Positions 23,560 to 36,527 of a DNA stretch of 64,000 nt are shown here, in pieces. Under the pieces are notes generated by a model. It had not been told where the DNA came from, did no database searches, and saw only the letters and a list, made by a program, of their open reading frames with translations. Position numbers and translations under genes: made by a program. Numbering within the stretch: the first letter of the stretch is position 1; the number at the start of each line of letters is the position of its first letter. Origin of the DNA: Anopheles merus. Its lineage: Eukaryota; Arthropoda; Insecta; Diptera; Culicidae. The stretch lies in the NCBI RefSeq assembly GCF_017562075.2, contig NC_054083.1:4134045-4198044 (forward strand), written 5' to 3'.

Positions 23560-23858
23560 CCAATATTACTTCGAAATGAAATATAAACTCCAAAACCATA
23601 CGAATTTGAAGAGAAAATTTGATAAAAGCAAAGATTAAAAGACAGCAAACCTTAAATAAAGATACAGTGCCACTAATTATAAAGTTAGGAGATCAGGTAA
23701 ACTTGGAAAATGAAAACAGAAAAAAATTAGATCCAGTTTACATTGGACTTTTAACAGTAGTAAGTGACCAAGGGCCTAATTGCGTAATACAAAACACTAA
23801 AACAAAGAAAACCTCTACAGTACACAAAAATAGACTTATTAATTACAAAGGAGAATAA
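23560..23858 (+). pseudogene. Ty3/gypsy (errantivirus-like) integrase C-terminus
   Basis: LGDQVNLENENRKKLDPVYI, then GLLTVV and VHKNRLINY match the C-terminal DNA-binding part of errantivirus/mdg-type integrases, which read GDQVLLRNE, KLDxxYxGP and HKNRLIKY. The catalytic core is absent or unrecognisable. A polypurine tract and LTR follow within 50 bases, so this is the 3' end of a truncated element with no envelope frame between. Confidence 0.8.
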
Positions 23859-23904
23859 CTTCAATCATTGTAATTCATTACGTTATTCTATTAAAGAGGG
23901 GAGG

Positions 23905-24478
23905 TGTAGCATGCATATGTTATACTTAGTTCATATAATTCTCATTACACTCAAATAACAGAAATTGTCAACATACAACACACAATAACAACCCTTAAGT
24001 CAGGAAATGTTAATCAGCAAAAACACTCCCAAAACACTTACAAAACATGCAAGCCACACACTAACTTTCAAAGGCGAAAAAACATTACTCAGCACAAAAC
24101 CGTAAGAACGCACTTTTTTGTGTAAAACCATGACATTGCATAATAGCAACCATCAAGTCATATATCATGAAATAGGAGACACCGTACCCTCGTGTGTATA
24201 AACAGAACCGTTAACCGTAAGCGTAGGAAACAAAACACCGCGTAAGCACAAGAACCCAGAACTGACCTTACAGAACAATTGCAACCATATTTAACCCAAA
24301 AACCTAACCCTCAGCATAACTGACATAAAACAGAAAGCGAAAGTAAAACCAAATCTAACTATACTCGTAACTCGTATAAATAAAGATGTAAGATAAGACC
24401 GAGTACTGCTCAGTACGCACAGTGACATGGTTCAGTGGAGCCGTTTAAGTCTTATCGTAATACGCACACAAAACACAA
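23905..24478 (+). repeat. probable LTR of the errantivirus-like element
   Basis: AAAGAGGGGAGG at 23893-23904 looks like a polypurine tract; TGTAGCATGC starts the LTR. A TATA box (TATAAATAAAG, about 24375) and an initiator-like region lie inside. The right end is uncertain because no second LTR is present. Confidence 0.6.
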
Positions 24479-24483
24479 ATGTG

Positions 24484-27455
24484 TTAAATTAATGCATTGT
24501 GTCCACTCGTTACCTGGAGCCCCGATGGCTCCCAGTGATCAACCGAAACTCTGCTTTGTTTTTTTTTGACGAATTGACCCCGCGAGTGATGTTTAATCCT
24601 TCTGCACCGCTGCTCTAACAATTGCAACCTGATCCGAACATTACAGTCTGCCTTAAGGCGGTTCTGCACTTCGTGTCAAGCAGCTGGCGCTCCTCCAGGA
24701 AACGTGGACAGTAGAACATTACATGTTCCGCAGTCTCGTCTTTATCCTTACATACTGGGCATCGAGGTGAAGAGGCGTGCCGGAATTTGTGGAGGTAGCT
24801 CCTGAAACACTCGTGGCCAGAGAGCATCTGCGTGACAAAATAATCCACGTCACCGTGTTTCCGGTTTTCCACATTGCTACATCGGGGATTAGCGTGAAGG
24901 TCCATCTCCCATTACAAGCGTTATTCCAAGCCGCCTGCCATCTTCGTATGGACTCCTCATTTGCCTCATTGGGGATACAGCACGAGTATCTCCCGCGCGT
25001 GAGTTCTGGAATTTACTGAGTCCTCCTCGAGGGTGATAAGGGGCATCATGCTCGCAATTACGCATACTGCTTCATATGAGATGGTACGATACGCGCTAGC
25101 AACGCTTATGGCAATTTTTTGGTGCACCTTATTTATAGCGTACTGGTTCTGTTTATTTCGTAGTATGTGTGCCCATACTGGTGCTGCATACCTTATATTA
25201 GAAATGGCTACGTTGGCATGTAGGCGTCTTATTGTGCTGCTTGGACCACCTATGTTGGGTGCAAATGTAGCCAACGCGTTTGTAGTTTTTGTGGCCTTTA
25301 TGCAAACTTCCTCAAGGTGCTTTCGGAACTTTAGTCTGTCATCTATGATAGCTCCAAGGTATTTGAGGCTTCTTATAGATTTTATTTGCTTAATGCCTAC
25401 CATTATGTGCGCTTTTGGACCTCCTTGTGGCTACTTATGAGAATAAATTCCGTTTTGGCGTGTGCTATTTCCAACTTCATTTCTCGCATCCAATCGTCAA
25501 ATCCTGCCGACAGCATCCGTAGACATCAACTCAACCTCCTCTACACTATTTCCTACGACAGTCAGTGCAATATCGTCTGCAAACCCGATGACCTCAGCTC
25601 CTTTGGGTAGGGCCAGGGTTAATACTCCGTTGTACATAATGTTCCACAAGGTGGGGGCAAGTACTTATCCTTGCGGTACGCCAGCAGTGATGGTAGCTAT
25701 TTTTGTTCCCTCTTCCGTGCTATACTGTAGAACGCGCCCGCTGAGATAGCTTCTCAGTAGCAACACAAATGCAAGGGGATTTTCATGCGCTCTAGAGCTT
25801 TTGCTATTTTCTCCCAGCTAGCAGTGTTGAAGGCGTTCTTCACATCGATGGTGATGATCGCGCAGTAACGAGCCCCATCACCCTTCACCAGTACCGCCTG
25901 TATCGCATCAACCGTGGAGCGCTTCTAGCGGAAACCGAACTGACGCTCTGATAAGCCGTGTTCTCCTTCTGTGTAGGTGTCAAGCGATCGAGAATTACCA
26001 TTTCCAGTGCTTTGGCCAGTACGTCGATCAGCCCCAGTGGTCTTGGACTTGGCTGATAAATCCCCTGGAGTTCCCTGGCTTTGGTATCAGGACTAACAAC
26101 TGCTTCTTGCAAACTGTTGGAAACTGTCCTGTCGTAAGTATGTTGTGCAAAACTTTTTGGTACACCCTAGGGAACATCCTCATGGCCACTTTGACTGCTT
26201 CAGCGGGGATACCATCTGGGCCGGGGGCTTTTCCACATTTGAGGCGATCTGCGAGTTTTTCAATCTCTGTGGACGTAATAGGCACAGGGGTGGATTCTGG
26301 CGAGTCGATAATCGAATTCAGTAGCGGAGGGCCATGGGTAGGAAACAACTGCTGGATTATCTGGAGAAGCTTCACTGGGCATGTTTCCACAGGCTCCTTG
26401 GATCTTCTCTTGTCCATAAGAGTTTCAAAAGCCAATCCCCAAGGCTTCCGAGCTATTTCGTCGCGTAGCTCAAGGAATATTTTTATTTTGCTCAACTTTA
26501 TCTCCCTTTTAAGATCTGATCTTAGCTTGACGTAGATAATTTTCAGTAACTCTCTGATAGAAGGATTGCTCTCGCGTTGTAGTTTCCTACGAGCAGCAAT
26601 GCACTCAGCTCGGTGCTTCTTGATCGAAGAATTCCATCAGTATTCCGGTGGTCTGGTGTTTGGTGTTTTCCTTCTAGGCATTATGACGTCACACGCTCGG
26701 CTCAATGCAGACACGAGCTGAGAAGGCAACGTCTACAAAGTCACCAAATTTCAGGGCCTCTACAAACCGGTCTTCGCAAAAGCTCTTTGTTTTCCAGCCT
26801 CTAATATCCGTTGTCGACGCCAACGTTAGTTTACTCATTTGCCCCTTGTCGACAGCATACCGTATCACACGATGGTCGCTGCCTGTAAAAGTATCGCTGA
26901 CGCGCCAGTGTAGGTGCCAGGCCAGAGATGGGCTACAGAACGTAATATCTATCATAGATGTCCTTTTGTTTCTGCTGTAGGTAGCGGTTGAGCCGACGTT
27001 TCCTAGAACTACATTAAGTTGGGCAAAAGTTTCGAGCACTGCCTCTCCTCTGTTATTTGTCCGTTTACTACCCCATTCGACAGCCAGGCATTAAAATCAC
27101 CGGCAATCACCAAAGGACTGCATCCCTCCAGTGCTGCATATAGATTGTTAAGCATTTCATTAAATTTTTCTGGTTGCCAGCTAGGAGGTGCATAGCAGCT
27201 GGCAAAGAATACTCCGTTAACTTCGGCTATGCAGAAGCCCTCGAACGTATTTGAAACAACCCGCTGAATGGGATATCTTCGCACCGCCCAAATTGCTGCT
27301 GCGCCAGTTTTATCAGCCACCCAATCCGTAGATCCGATTGGAGCTCTGTTAGGCTCTGATATAATAGCAATATCTGCCTCCTCTTCAATCAATGCCTGGC
27401 TCAGGAGGTCCTGGGCTGTTTCAAAATGGTTCAGATTTATCTGGACTACTTCCAT
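24484..27455 (-). pseudogene. R1-like non-LTR retrotransposon ORF2 (endonuclease-RT), broken
   Basis: The ATG at 27455 opens MEVVQINLNHFETAQDLL, an R1-clade endonuclease start; SEPNRAPIGS and GDFNAW (catalytic Asp/Asn) follow. The RT begins near 26330 (KCGKAPGPDGIPAEAVK) and keeps its FADD catalytic motif near 25580 (GFADDIALTVVG). The thumb (SIRSLKYLGAIIDDRLKF) and the C-terminal HMFYCP-type zinc knuckle (CPVCKDKDETAEHVMFYC, about 24700) complete the order. Frameshifts and stops at several points break the frame, for example near 26100, 25920, 25440 and 25000, so it is inactive. ORF1 ends at 27421, overlapping this start by about 35 bases, as is usual in R1 relatives. Confidence 0.88.
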
Positions 27456-28923
27456 GATGTTGTTTTTTCGCCACTGGGCAGAATGCTCCACTCGAATGAT
27501 GCACGTTGAAACCAGCTGAACAGAACACACATCGAGGGGTTTTTTGGCACGCAGAAGCGAAGTGATCTTCATCTCCGCAGCGCAGGCAGCATTTACTCCT
27601 GTCTGGACCCTTGCAGTCTTGCGAGATGTGGCCCGTTTGCCAGCAGCGGTAGCATTTTCTGCTCGGAGTGCTGACCCGCACTGGGCAGACTGATCAGCCT
27701 ATTTGTATTTTTCCTGCTGCTGTCATTGCTGGCACTAGCTTTGCTGGAAGTTTCACGATGGCAGTCTGCATACCCGAGTAAGAAGATTTCATTCTTACTT
27801 CCAATTTTATTGATTGATTTCGCACTTCGCGTTTGAGGCAAATTGATTTCGCACTTCGCGTTCGACATCAGCTGCCTCTGTCTCTTCATCGATATAGCGA
27901 ATTTCGACAGTCTCCATTTGCCCAAGGGTTTTTATTTTACCAGATTCTCCGATAGCCTTTTGGATTTTCTCGGAATAATCTTCACTGTAGGTACCATCAT
28001 TCTTCTTTAGCTTAAAGCGTAACCCTCCATTTTTGGTACTTCTAACTCGTGTGACTTGTTTGCCAAACGGCTGTAGCTCGGGATCAGTCTTCAGTTTTCG
28101 AAGTATGTCCTTGTGTGCAAACACTTCGTTTGTCTCGACCAGGATCGCCTCCGTTTTCGGTCGCCATGTGGTCAGTTTAGTTGGAACCATTCGGTGCAAC
28201 AGGTCTACCTTGTCTAACGTCTGTGGCCGAATCTATTGTAGCCTTACGTTTGGCCTTTTTACTGACCACCGTGCTCCATAGCTCGCTACTCTCTGGTTTC
28301 TCCTGCTCTTCACTTCTTCTGAGGCTGGCTGGTTACAAGTTGGGGCATCGTTCTTTGCCCGTTTTACCTCCTCTGCTTCCTATGGTGTTCTCACCTTCCT
28401 GTTTCTCTTCCCCGAGATCGGTGTAGTTGTAAGGCCTGCCTTGGGTTTCATAGGCGCCTTTTCGATCCTTTCCACCCTCATCTTCATAGTAAGAAGTTCC
28501 CGTTCAATACAGGTTAGCGACGACAGGATGCTCACCGATATCTTCTTGATCGGAGCATGTACATTGTTCCGATCCTTAGTGAGCTCATGCAACTCTCTTG
28601 CAACCGCCAGAGCTTCTTGCAGTTTACTGATGCTGGAAGCAAGCTCTTGTTCCTTGGATGAGGGAGGAACTAAAAACTTGGAGTTGCACGATGGTCTATT
28701 CTACGCTCTCCGACGCCAACAAGGTTCCTTCTTCAGCCTCCATGTTGACTAAGGCGTGTTCAACAGATGTTTCTTCAACGGCAACCACTGCAGGTGATGC
28801 AGAACTCTGTGCGTTTTGATCCGGAGGTGACCTTGGTGTCTTGCCAATACGACCGAAAAAAGCACTTATGTCCTTAAGGACGGACCCTAAAGGACGCGGA
28901 TGAAGCGAATCGCCTCCGCTCAT
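27421..28923 (-). pseudogene. R1-like retrotransposon ORF1 (gag-like), broken
   Basis: From a plausible ATG at 28923 (MSGGDSLHPRPLG) the frame runs through a Ser/Glu-rich region. Shifts near 28690 and 28370 follow, then a conserved central region (FAHKDILRKLKTDPELQPFG, TYSEDYSEKI) and three zinc knuckles at the end: CYRCWQTGHISQDC, CLRCGDEDHFASAC and CVFCSAGFNVHH. The order fits ORF1 proteins of R1-type elements, which bind RNA. A near-exact duplication of about 30 bases (GATTTCGCACTTCGCGTT, at 27815 and 27846) adds local disorder. No poly(A) tail or target duplication was identified. Confidence 0.82.
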
Positions 28924-29147
28924 TCCGCTATGCGAGTCATCGAAAATGTGCAGCTCATTTAATTCGCCAAGTGCATGCGCACAGTAAGACACAAAGCGCG
29001 CACGACACGTGTATGTAAACCCTAATTTTTTACAATCGCACTCACGCACAATTTGCACTCAGCCACTCGCGCACTTATCAAGCACTACCCGTCCGGCAAA
29101 ATGAGTGTATTTTTTGACTGATTTGAGTGACGCTAGCGAAATACCCG
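28924..29147. other. junction between the R1-like element and the dispersed repeat
   Basis: Probably contains the 5' UTR of the R1-like element. I cannot place the 5' end of the element. Confidence 0.4.
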
Positions 29148-30143
29148 CTTGGCAAAGAGTAACTCATTTTGATGCCTCTCGCTACCCCTGGCCTTAGTTT
29201 TAAAGGAATCATGCAACACACTCGCACTCCACTACCCCATCCCATGGAAAAACGCTCCCACCATCGAGATGTTGACCAAAATTTCGCTGTGTGCATGAGA
29301 CACACACTCGCACTCCTCCAGCCCTCCATAGCCGATCGCTTCCACCGTTGCGAAGATGGGAGAATTTTTGCTCTGAGCGTGAGACCCTGAAGCGCAAGAG
29401 ATGACACTATGTGTAAAGACAATCATAATTCGATATGGTCAAAATGCGTCGATTGTCGTTTCATTTATCTGGTAATGATGTTTTCACTTCATCATAATTT
29501 TAAACGTTTACAACTAGGCTGATAACAATATTTGAAATGTAAATCAGAATAAAATCAATTCATTTGAAGTAAAATAAATTCCATTATACTCTATTTTGAC
29601 CATATGATGAACACTTGTACGTAGTGCCATTTACTTTGTGTTCTTCACTCTCGCGCTGTGTTGCGATCGTTCGAAACTCATTGCCAGAACGAATGCAAAT
29701 TTCATTTTGGAAGGATCGGTGCCGGAAGATGCAGCGAAAATTATGAAATGATAATAGAAAAGTGGTTAAGTTAATCGTGAAAGATGTCAACACAGGCGTA
29801 AATGCAGTTTGTTTTGTTACATGATCTACGGGTAAGTGCATGCATAAGAAGAAGAATCTTCCAAATGATGTTAATGTTCTAACAATCGTACTGCTTTTAA
29901 TGTTTGTTTATTCTTCTATTATTTTCCATCACACCTAGCTATTTCATTACAAAAGCTCCTGATAACAGATCAAAGCAGATGGATCGGGCATACAGAGTCG
30001 CCGTTTAACTTATAATATCTTCGTGATCGGTAAGTTTTAAATAGTAGTAGTTTTGTTCACCATTCTAATGCTCGATTTATCTTTCATTCCTCAGGCAAAC
30101 ACATCAAACAGCATGTTTTTTTTTTTCAACAGCACGCACCATC
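29148..30143. repeat. dispersed repeat, diverged third copy
   Basis: Same family as 7430-8340 and 37736-38646, but with scattered substitutions and about 100 extra bases near 29223-29325. It ends at CAGCACGCACCATC (30130-30143), where a 31-base filler begins. Confidence 0.75.
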
Positions 30144-30310
30144 GGTGGAGCAAGCAGCTAACGTTTTGTTCGCCCAGCACGCACCATCAAGTATTGAAAT
30201 GTTTTCAAATAGCTTTGTGAATAAAAAACTGCACACTTACTGTCGGAATTTCCTGGAATTTTTTGGTCGGGCTACGCTCGCGGGAATGGTGTGTCCGTTG
30301 AGGAGAAAGA
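30144..30310. other. 31-base filler plus unique junction sequence
   Basis: Positions 30144-30174 exactly repeat 11664-11694. The filler is followed by a second copy of CAGCACGCACCATC (30175-30188). The rest, up to the start of copy 2, resembles nothing else in the window. Confidence 0.8.
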
Positions 30311-32187
30311 AAGAAAGGGTGAGAGTGAGGATTAACCAAAAACGCGGCATTGAGAATGAGGGGAGGTGTGCTCAGTGCTCACGTTGGGACACTCACGATG
30401 CTTGAAATAAAATGTTAACAAGCATCGATTTCAAGCATGCATGTCGCGCGACATTTTGCCAAGCGGGTACAGTGTCTCTTCGACCAATGAGTTACACCCT
30501 CGCGCGAGCCCTCCCCACCCGCAACGCACGGTGCGCTCTGCAGTTCTCAAAGTGTTCGTGTTCTTTCCAGTCATGCTACCAACACATCCAAAGAAATTTG
30601 TTTCTTTCGCTTCTCGTTTTCTTTCATGCATAGACACGATCGCAAATACGCACTTATTCTAACAACAAACACAAACACGGTCATTTTTTATTTCATCAAA
30701 CACTTTATTGAAACATAAAGTACACACTAAAGTACACATTTAGAATCCTTCATACTCACGAATGGCGTCATACTGCAAAGTACCGGGTCGAGCCAGGCTC
30801 CGGGAAACTTGTCGACAATCTGCGTTGACTTTGTTCAGCAAATTCTTACCTGGCGACCCACGCACTGCATGTGCGTCTGTGCACACTGTTTATTCACTTC
30901 ACACTTCACCAAAACACACCAGCGCACGAGACTTTCAACGAAATGCGCATCAGCGCACAAACACTACGCGCGGGACTTAGAACAAAACGCGCACAACCAC
31001 CTCCGGCAAAGCGTCGCGCTGTACTGATGGTTTTGTACGCGTATGAGGGGGGACATACGGAGCGATGGTTCGATGCTGTAGTGTAAGCGAGACAACACGA
31101 TGTGACGAGCAGCTCCAAGTTGTTGAGCTCGCTGAAAGAAGACACACACATTCACAGACGGGTCGTCGAAGCACGGTATTTGTATTGGTGTTAGTGAAGC
31201 GCGCGTGTAAAACAGAATGCGAACTCTCATCGCAGCGCGTTTCTCCTTGCTTCCTCAAGCTTCCTCATACCCCTCGGCCTGAATGAATCAAAATTGGGCT
31301 CTCATTGTTTGCGTGGCAGGTTCAGCCGGCCGATCATTCGTTTCACAAGTAATGTGATGAGTGTACAACTGTACCTCAAGTACTGTCGCAGCAGGTCAGT
31401 TTTTACTGACATGAGTCGAGGTAGAATAAAACTTCGTTCGAACGGACTTTTCGACACTTGATCGTCCAGGCGATCATGGAAACCTTTCGGAGGTTTCCCT
31501 TACTGGAAATGTTGGAGTTTAGAAGCCTTACCTTGGGTAGGGGCCATAACTAAAATAAGTTAGGGGGGCCATAACATAACTCTTGAAATAAGTTGGAGCG
31601 GCGAAGTATTAGGGAGCGTAACGTCCTATCTGGCAGTCCGAACGAATCTGACCTGCTACGGTTGGAATTGGTTTTATTTATACTCAAAAAGTTTCGTACA
31701 TTTGGTTTTGGAATGTGTTTTTGTCCTAATTAGAGGTTATTGATATGAGGTGCAATTTATACATTGTATCGGGAGTGAGGTGTCTGACATTATGTGCCTA
31801 TGCTGCAATTTTTGTGTTTTTACAAAGGTTCTGGAAAGTTCAACTGTTCTTGCCAAAGAACGAGTGCGATCGTTGATCTTTGCCTACACTGCGCTTTTAG
31901 CAATAAGTTGCTATGCGTCCTCTGTTTGTCTACTTTGCTGCAGTAACGCTTAAACTGCTTATGTTGCGCGTTTTGGTTGTTTTCGATAAATGTGTCTCAA
32001 TGGTTTTTTCTATGAACAGTATGGTCTAGGTATGTTGCTATGGTGTGGATTGATTTGCTGATGTAATATAATGAATGTGTTGCAATAGTGTGGTTTGGCT
32101 TTCCGAAGTGTGTTACAATGTGTCTATAGCTGATAGTGTGGTTTATAATAAGTTCTGTTTAGCAAATATGCTACACACAGTCCTAGC
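30311..32187. other. noncoding head of the duplicated block (copy 2)
   Basis: Same content as 1-1880, with one-base homopolymer differences such as AAATTTGGG against AAATTGGG. No gene. Confidence 0.6.
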
Positions 32188-35100
32188 CCGATCGACCTCA
32201 TCATCGGCGCAGAGCTGTACTACGATGTCGTTAAGGAAGGACTCATCAAGCTATCCCACGAAAGAGTGACACTACAAAACACTGCTTTTGGTTGGGTGAT
32301 AGCGGGTAGAGTCAATCTTCATGCACCACCACCACCTTCATCCATCGTTGGACACGTCTGCAGTACGAACATCGAAGAGCAGCTGAGAAAATTCTGGGAG
32401 CTGAAATTGCCAGCATATTGTCCGTCGAGGAGAGCAACTGTGAGAAAAAGTTCGCAGCCACAACCACCAGAGAAACCGAAGGTCGATTCATCGTGCAGCT
32501 ACCGAAACGAGAGGAGAAGCTGGCTCTTCTTGGAGCCTCGAAAGGAAACACACCGGTTTCTTGTCATGGAACGTCGGTTATCCTCGAATGCCTCATTGAA
32601 GACATTTTACACACAATTCATCGAGTAGTACGCAGAACTTCAGCACATGCCAGAAGTAGCCGAGAGCGATGCTACAACTTCATCCCCCTCATACTATCTT
32701 CCACATCACTGCATCGTGCGACCAGCTTATACCACCGCTAAACTCCGGGTGGTGTTCGACACCTCGTGTGCATCAGACACCGGAACATCTTTAAACGATG
32801 CACTGATGATCGGACCCACTATCGAAGACGATGTGATGTCCATTCTATTGCGGTTTAGAATGTCTAAATTTGCCCTGGTCGCAGACATCGAGAGATGTAC
32901 TGGCAAATCAACATAGCTTCCATCGATCGTCCGCTGCAACGAATCCTGTGGCGAAATTCTCCAACCGAGCCGATACGAACGTTCCAGCTCAACACCGTCA
33001 CCTACGGCACACCATGTGCTCCGTATTTGGCCAACAAAACCCTGCAAGTGCTATCTCAGATCGAAGCTAGCACCCATCCTGAAGCAGCAACCATCCTCGG
33101 ACGAGAATTCTACATGGACGGCATGCTGACTGGCGTAAACAGCATTCCCGAGGGTCAACGAGCATGTCAGCAACTCATCGATCTCCTGGCTTCTGGTGGA
33201 TTCTGCTTGCGGGAATGGGCCACCAACAACAGACGGATCTTCGAACATCTGCCCCAGCATCTGCAAAAGGACGATTCTCCTTTTGGATGCGAAGTCACCG
33301 ATCCTCAAGACACTCGGACTGAAGTGGAACGTTTTCACCGACGCTTTTGTGTTCAACATCCCACGCTGGAATGCAGACAACATCATCACCAAACGAAACA
33401 CGCTTTCTGATGTTGTAAAACTATTCGACCCAATTGGACTGGTTGGACCAGTTATCATCCAAGCCAAGCTATTCCTTCAAGAGCTGTGGAGATGTCAGAT
33501 CGTCTGGGACGAGCCGTTAACACCAGCACTACAAACCCGATGGCTCCTGTTTCGCGAGAAGTTGGCCATGCTGCAAAAGATCTACATTCCACACTGGCTC
33601 TTAACTGACCAACGAGCAATGCATTCGTAGATTCGCTTTTGTGATGCATCCGAGAAGGCGTACGGAGCGGCGATTTACCTGCGTTCGACCAACACCGATG
33701 GACGTGTGACAACCGACCTTATCACTGCAAAAGCGTGTTTGTTTATCCCGACTGGACCATTCTGCAGCACTGCTACTGGCACACTCGTACGAGAAGGTGT
33801 CAGACGCCTACAAGTTCGCTACAAGTCGGGACCATTTTTTTATCTGACTCAACCATCGTCCTGCATTGGTTGTCTGCAACTCCGTCACGCTGGAAAACCT
33901 TCATCGCTAACCGGGTGTCCGAGATCCAACACATCACTCACGGCAAGGAGTGGAGACACGTACCCGGAACGGGCAATCCTGCGGACATCATCTCCCGAGG
34001 AATGCATGCGGATCAGCTGGAAACTTCAACCCTTTGGTACGGATTAGAATGGCCTGGTGTAACCATCAGAGGAATGGCCGTACACTCATCAACCTCGACA
34101 TGAAGAATCCACCACGGACGAATTGGAGGAGCGATCAATTTGCATGGCTACACAATTCGTGGCTCCGAACGAACTTTTTAGCCTCCGTTCAACGTTCATC
34201 GGACTGCAACGTCTGGTTGTGTGGCTAAGAAGATTCCGATACAACACGAATCCTGCTAATCATCAACAACGCAGATTGGATCATCATCTCAGCTTAGAGG
34301 AACTAGCCGAATCTACACATCTGCACATCTCCTCTGATACATCTGTCTAGTTCGCCTCGCTCAAGCTGAATCATGAAGACATCAAACATCTATCGAAAGG
34401 CGTTCTGGTCGGCAACAACTCACCTTTTAAAACTACAAGCACCGTTTCTACAAGATGGCCTGTTACGAGTGGCTGGATTGCGACATGCACCAATACCGTT
34501 CGACCGAAAGCATCCGTACATCTTAGCCGCCAACCATCCGCTGACGAATCAGATTGCAACCCTGTATCATCGGACCTATCGACATGAATCCACAACTACT
34601 GATAGCGAGCATGCGAGAACGATTTTGGTCACTGCGAGCAAAAAACCTGGCCAGAATAATCGTCTACTCCTGCTACAAATGCTACCGTTGCCGTTCCACA
34701 CCTGTACAACAACTCATGGGCGACCTTCCAGCAGAGAGAGTTACACCTACGTCAACTTTCTTACACACCGGAGTCAACTTGTGTGGACCGATACACTATC
34801 GACAAACATTTCGGAAGGCGCAACTCATCAAAGGCTACGTAGCGACTTTTCGTCTGTATGGCAGTGAAGGCTCTACACATCGAATTGGTCGCTGACCTGT
34901 CTACCAACGCATTCCTTGTGGCACTTCGACGATTCATCAGAAATTGCTTCCTTGTCCAAGTAAGTATCCACGATGGCATCCAGTTCAAATTCACCCCACC
35001 TCGCTCACCCAACTTTGGAGGTCTTTGGGAGACGGCAGTGAAGTCCTTCAAAATACACTTCAAGTCAACCGTTGGGAACGCCATCCTCACGAGCGACGAA

Positions 35101-35583
35101 CTCAACACTGTACTGATCCAGATTGAAGGATGCCTCAACTCTAGACCACTTACACTACTCTCCAATGACCCATCTGATCTGGAAGTGCTGACCCCAGGTC
35201 ATTTCCTCATTCATCGCCCCATCGTATCCCTTGCCGAACCATCGCTGGAAAAGCTGCCGTTCAACCATCTTGATCGCTGGCAAAAGGTGCAAGAGTTTGT
35301 CCGTCGACTATGGAAACGTTGGTCAACAGACTACTTGTCCGGACTACAGTAGAGAACCAAGTGGACTAAGCAGAAGGACAACTTGAAGCTGGATACCATG
35401 GTGCTGCTGAAGGAGGACGGGCTACCTCCATCAAAGTGGTGTCTTGGCCGCGTCATGCAGATCATCAAGGGAGCTGACGACAACATCCGAGTGGTCATCG
35501 TCGAGACAAAAGATGGAGACTTAAAGCGTTCCATCTCTAAAATCTGCGTTCTTCCCACCGACGAGCCATCCAGTTCATCCTAG
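32188..35583 (+). pseudogene. BEL/Pao retrotransposon pol, 5'-truncated and decayed (copy 2)
   Basis: Same sequence and same lesions as 1881-5276: the YMDG RT motif, the Asn in place of the first integrase Asp, the deletion over the second Asp, and the same frameshifts. I found no base difference by eye. All inactivation therefore predates the 17-kb duplication, or the two copies are one locus. Confidence 0.93.
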
Positions 35584-35613
35584 TTGAATTAGATAATTTA
35601 ACGCGGGGGAGTA

Positions 35614-36071
35614 TGTTACGGCAAGCGTAATGGTAACGCGTCAGCCTTAGTACGCCTAGCGTAAGGTAGAGGGCGCTTCCAGGAAATTTGCCTACGTGTA
35701 AAAAGTACTTAATCGTAATTCTATTAGGCAGCGGTAATCGCTACTGCGGGCGTGCGGGCGTGCGTGCGGAAAAATCAAAATTGTTTGATTCTGACGCATG
35801 CGGGTGCGGGCTGTCACTCGCTGCGGGTGTCAAATTCCATACATTTTCAGAAAACGCACGCACGCCCGCATCAGCGATTACTGCTGCCTTACGCAGCGCA
35901 AACTGCTGTAGATTGGTATCGTGAAGCCCGAATCCGTATGCGGCAGCTCGAATTCCCGAATTTCTGCAGTATATAAGCAAGTGATTTTCCTGAATAAATT
36001 TAGTCAAGTTCAAGAGTTCAAAGCAACAACATCGTGTCATCATCTTTAAAAATTCCTCTTCATCATTAACA
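35614..36071 (+). repeat. BEL/Pao 3' LTR (copy 2)
   Basis: Identical arrangement to 5307-5764: purine tract, TGTTA start, TAACA end, internal TATA-like and AATAAA signals. Confidence 0.75.
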
Positions 36072-36527
36072 AGTGGCTTAATCAGTTTCTCAGAGTGAGA
36101 AAAATTGGCGACGGCCACAAGCTCAGGTCTGAGAACAAGTTTGGAGTGCTTGAGAAACTTAAATGAGTGCTTGAGAATGTTTTCTCAGCTTGAGAAAGCC
36201 CCGTGGCCCCGCGGCCCATTCGTGATTTCTTCCAGTAAGCAGAAGAGCTATTAAAGCAGCTTATAGAGGTCATGTTGATGATGATGATGATGATGATAAG
36301 TCCCACCTCTTACCCCAACACAGGTTTGAGAAGGACGGAAGTATCTTAACAATAATATTACTCTAAGGTAGTTTTTGAATAAAATAAAAATTTACGAGCA
36401 AGTGGTGGCATCGGACGTCATTCGAAAGAATCCACTAAGTCATACACACACCCGAGACGACCGACGTAGTTTGATCAAGAAAAAACGGGTCAACTCCATC
36501 GAACACATCAGGACATAACTGCGACAT
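36072..36527. other. intergenic, with GAT microsatellite (copy 2)
   Basis: Same as 5765-6220. No gene. Confidence 0.6.
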
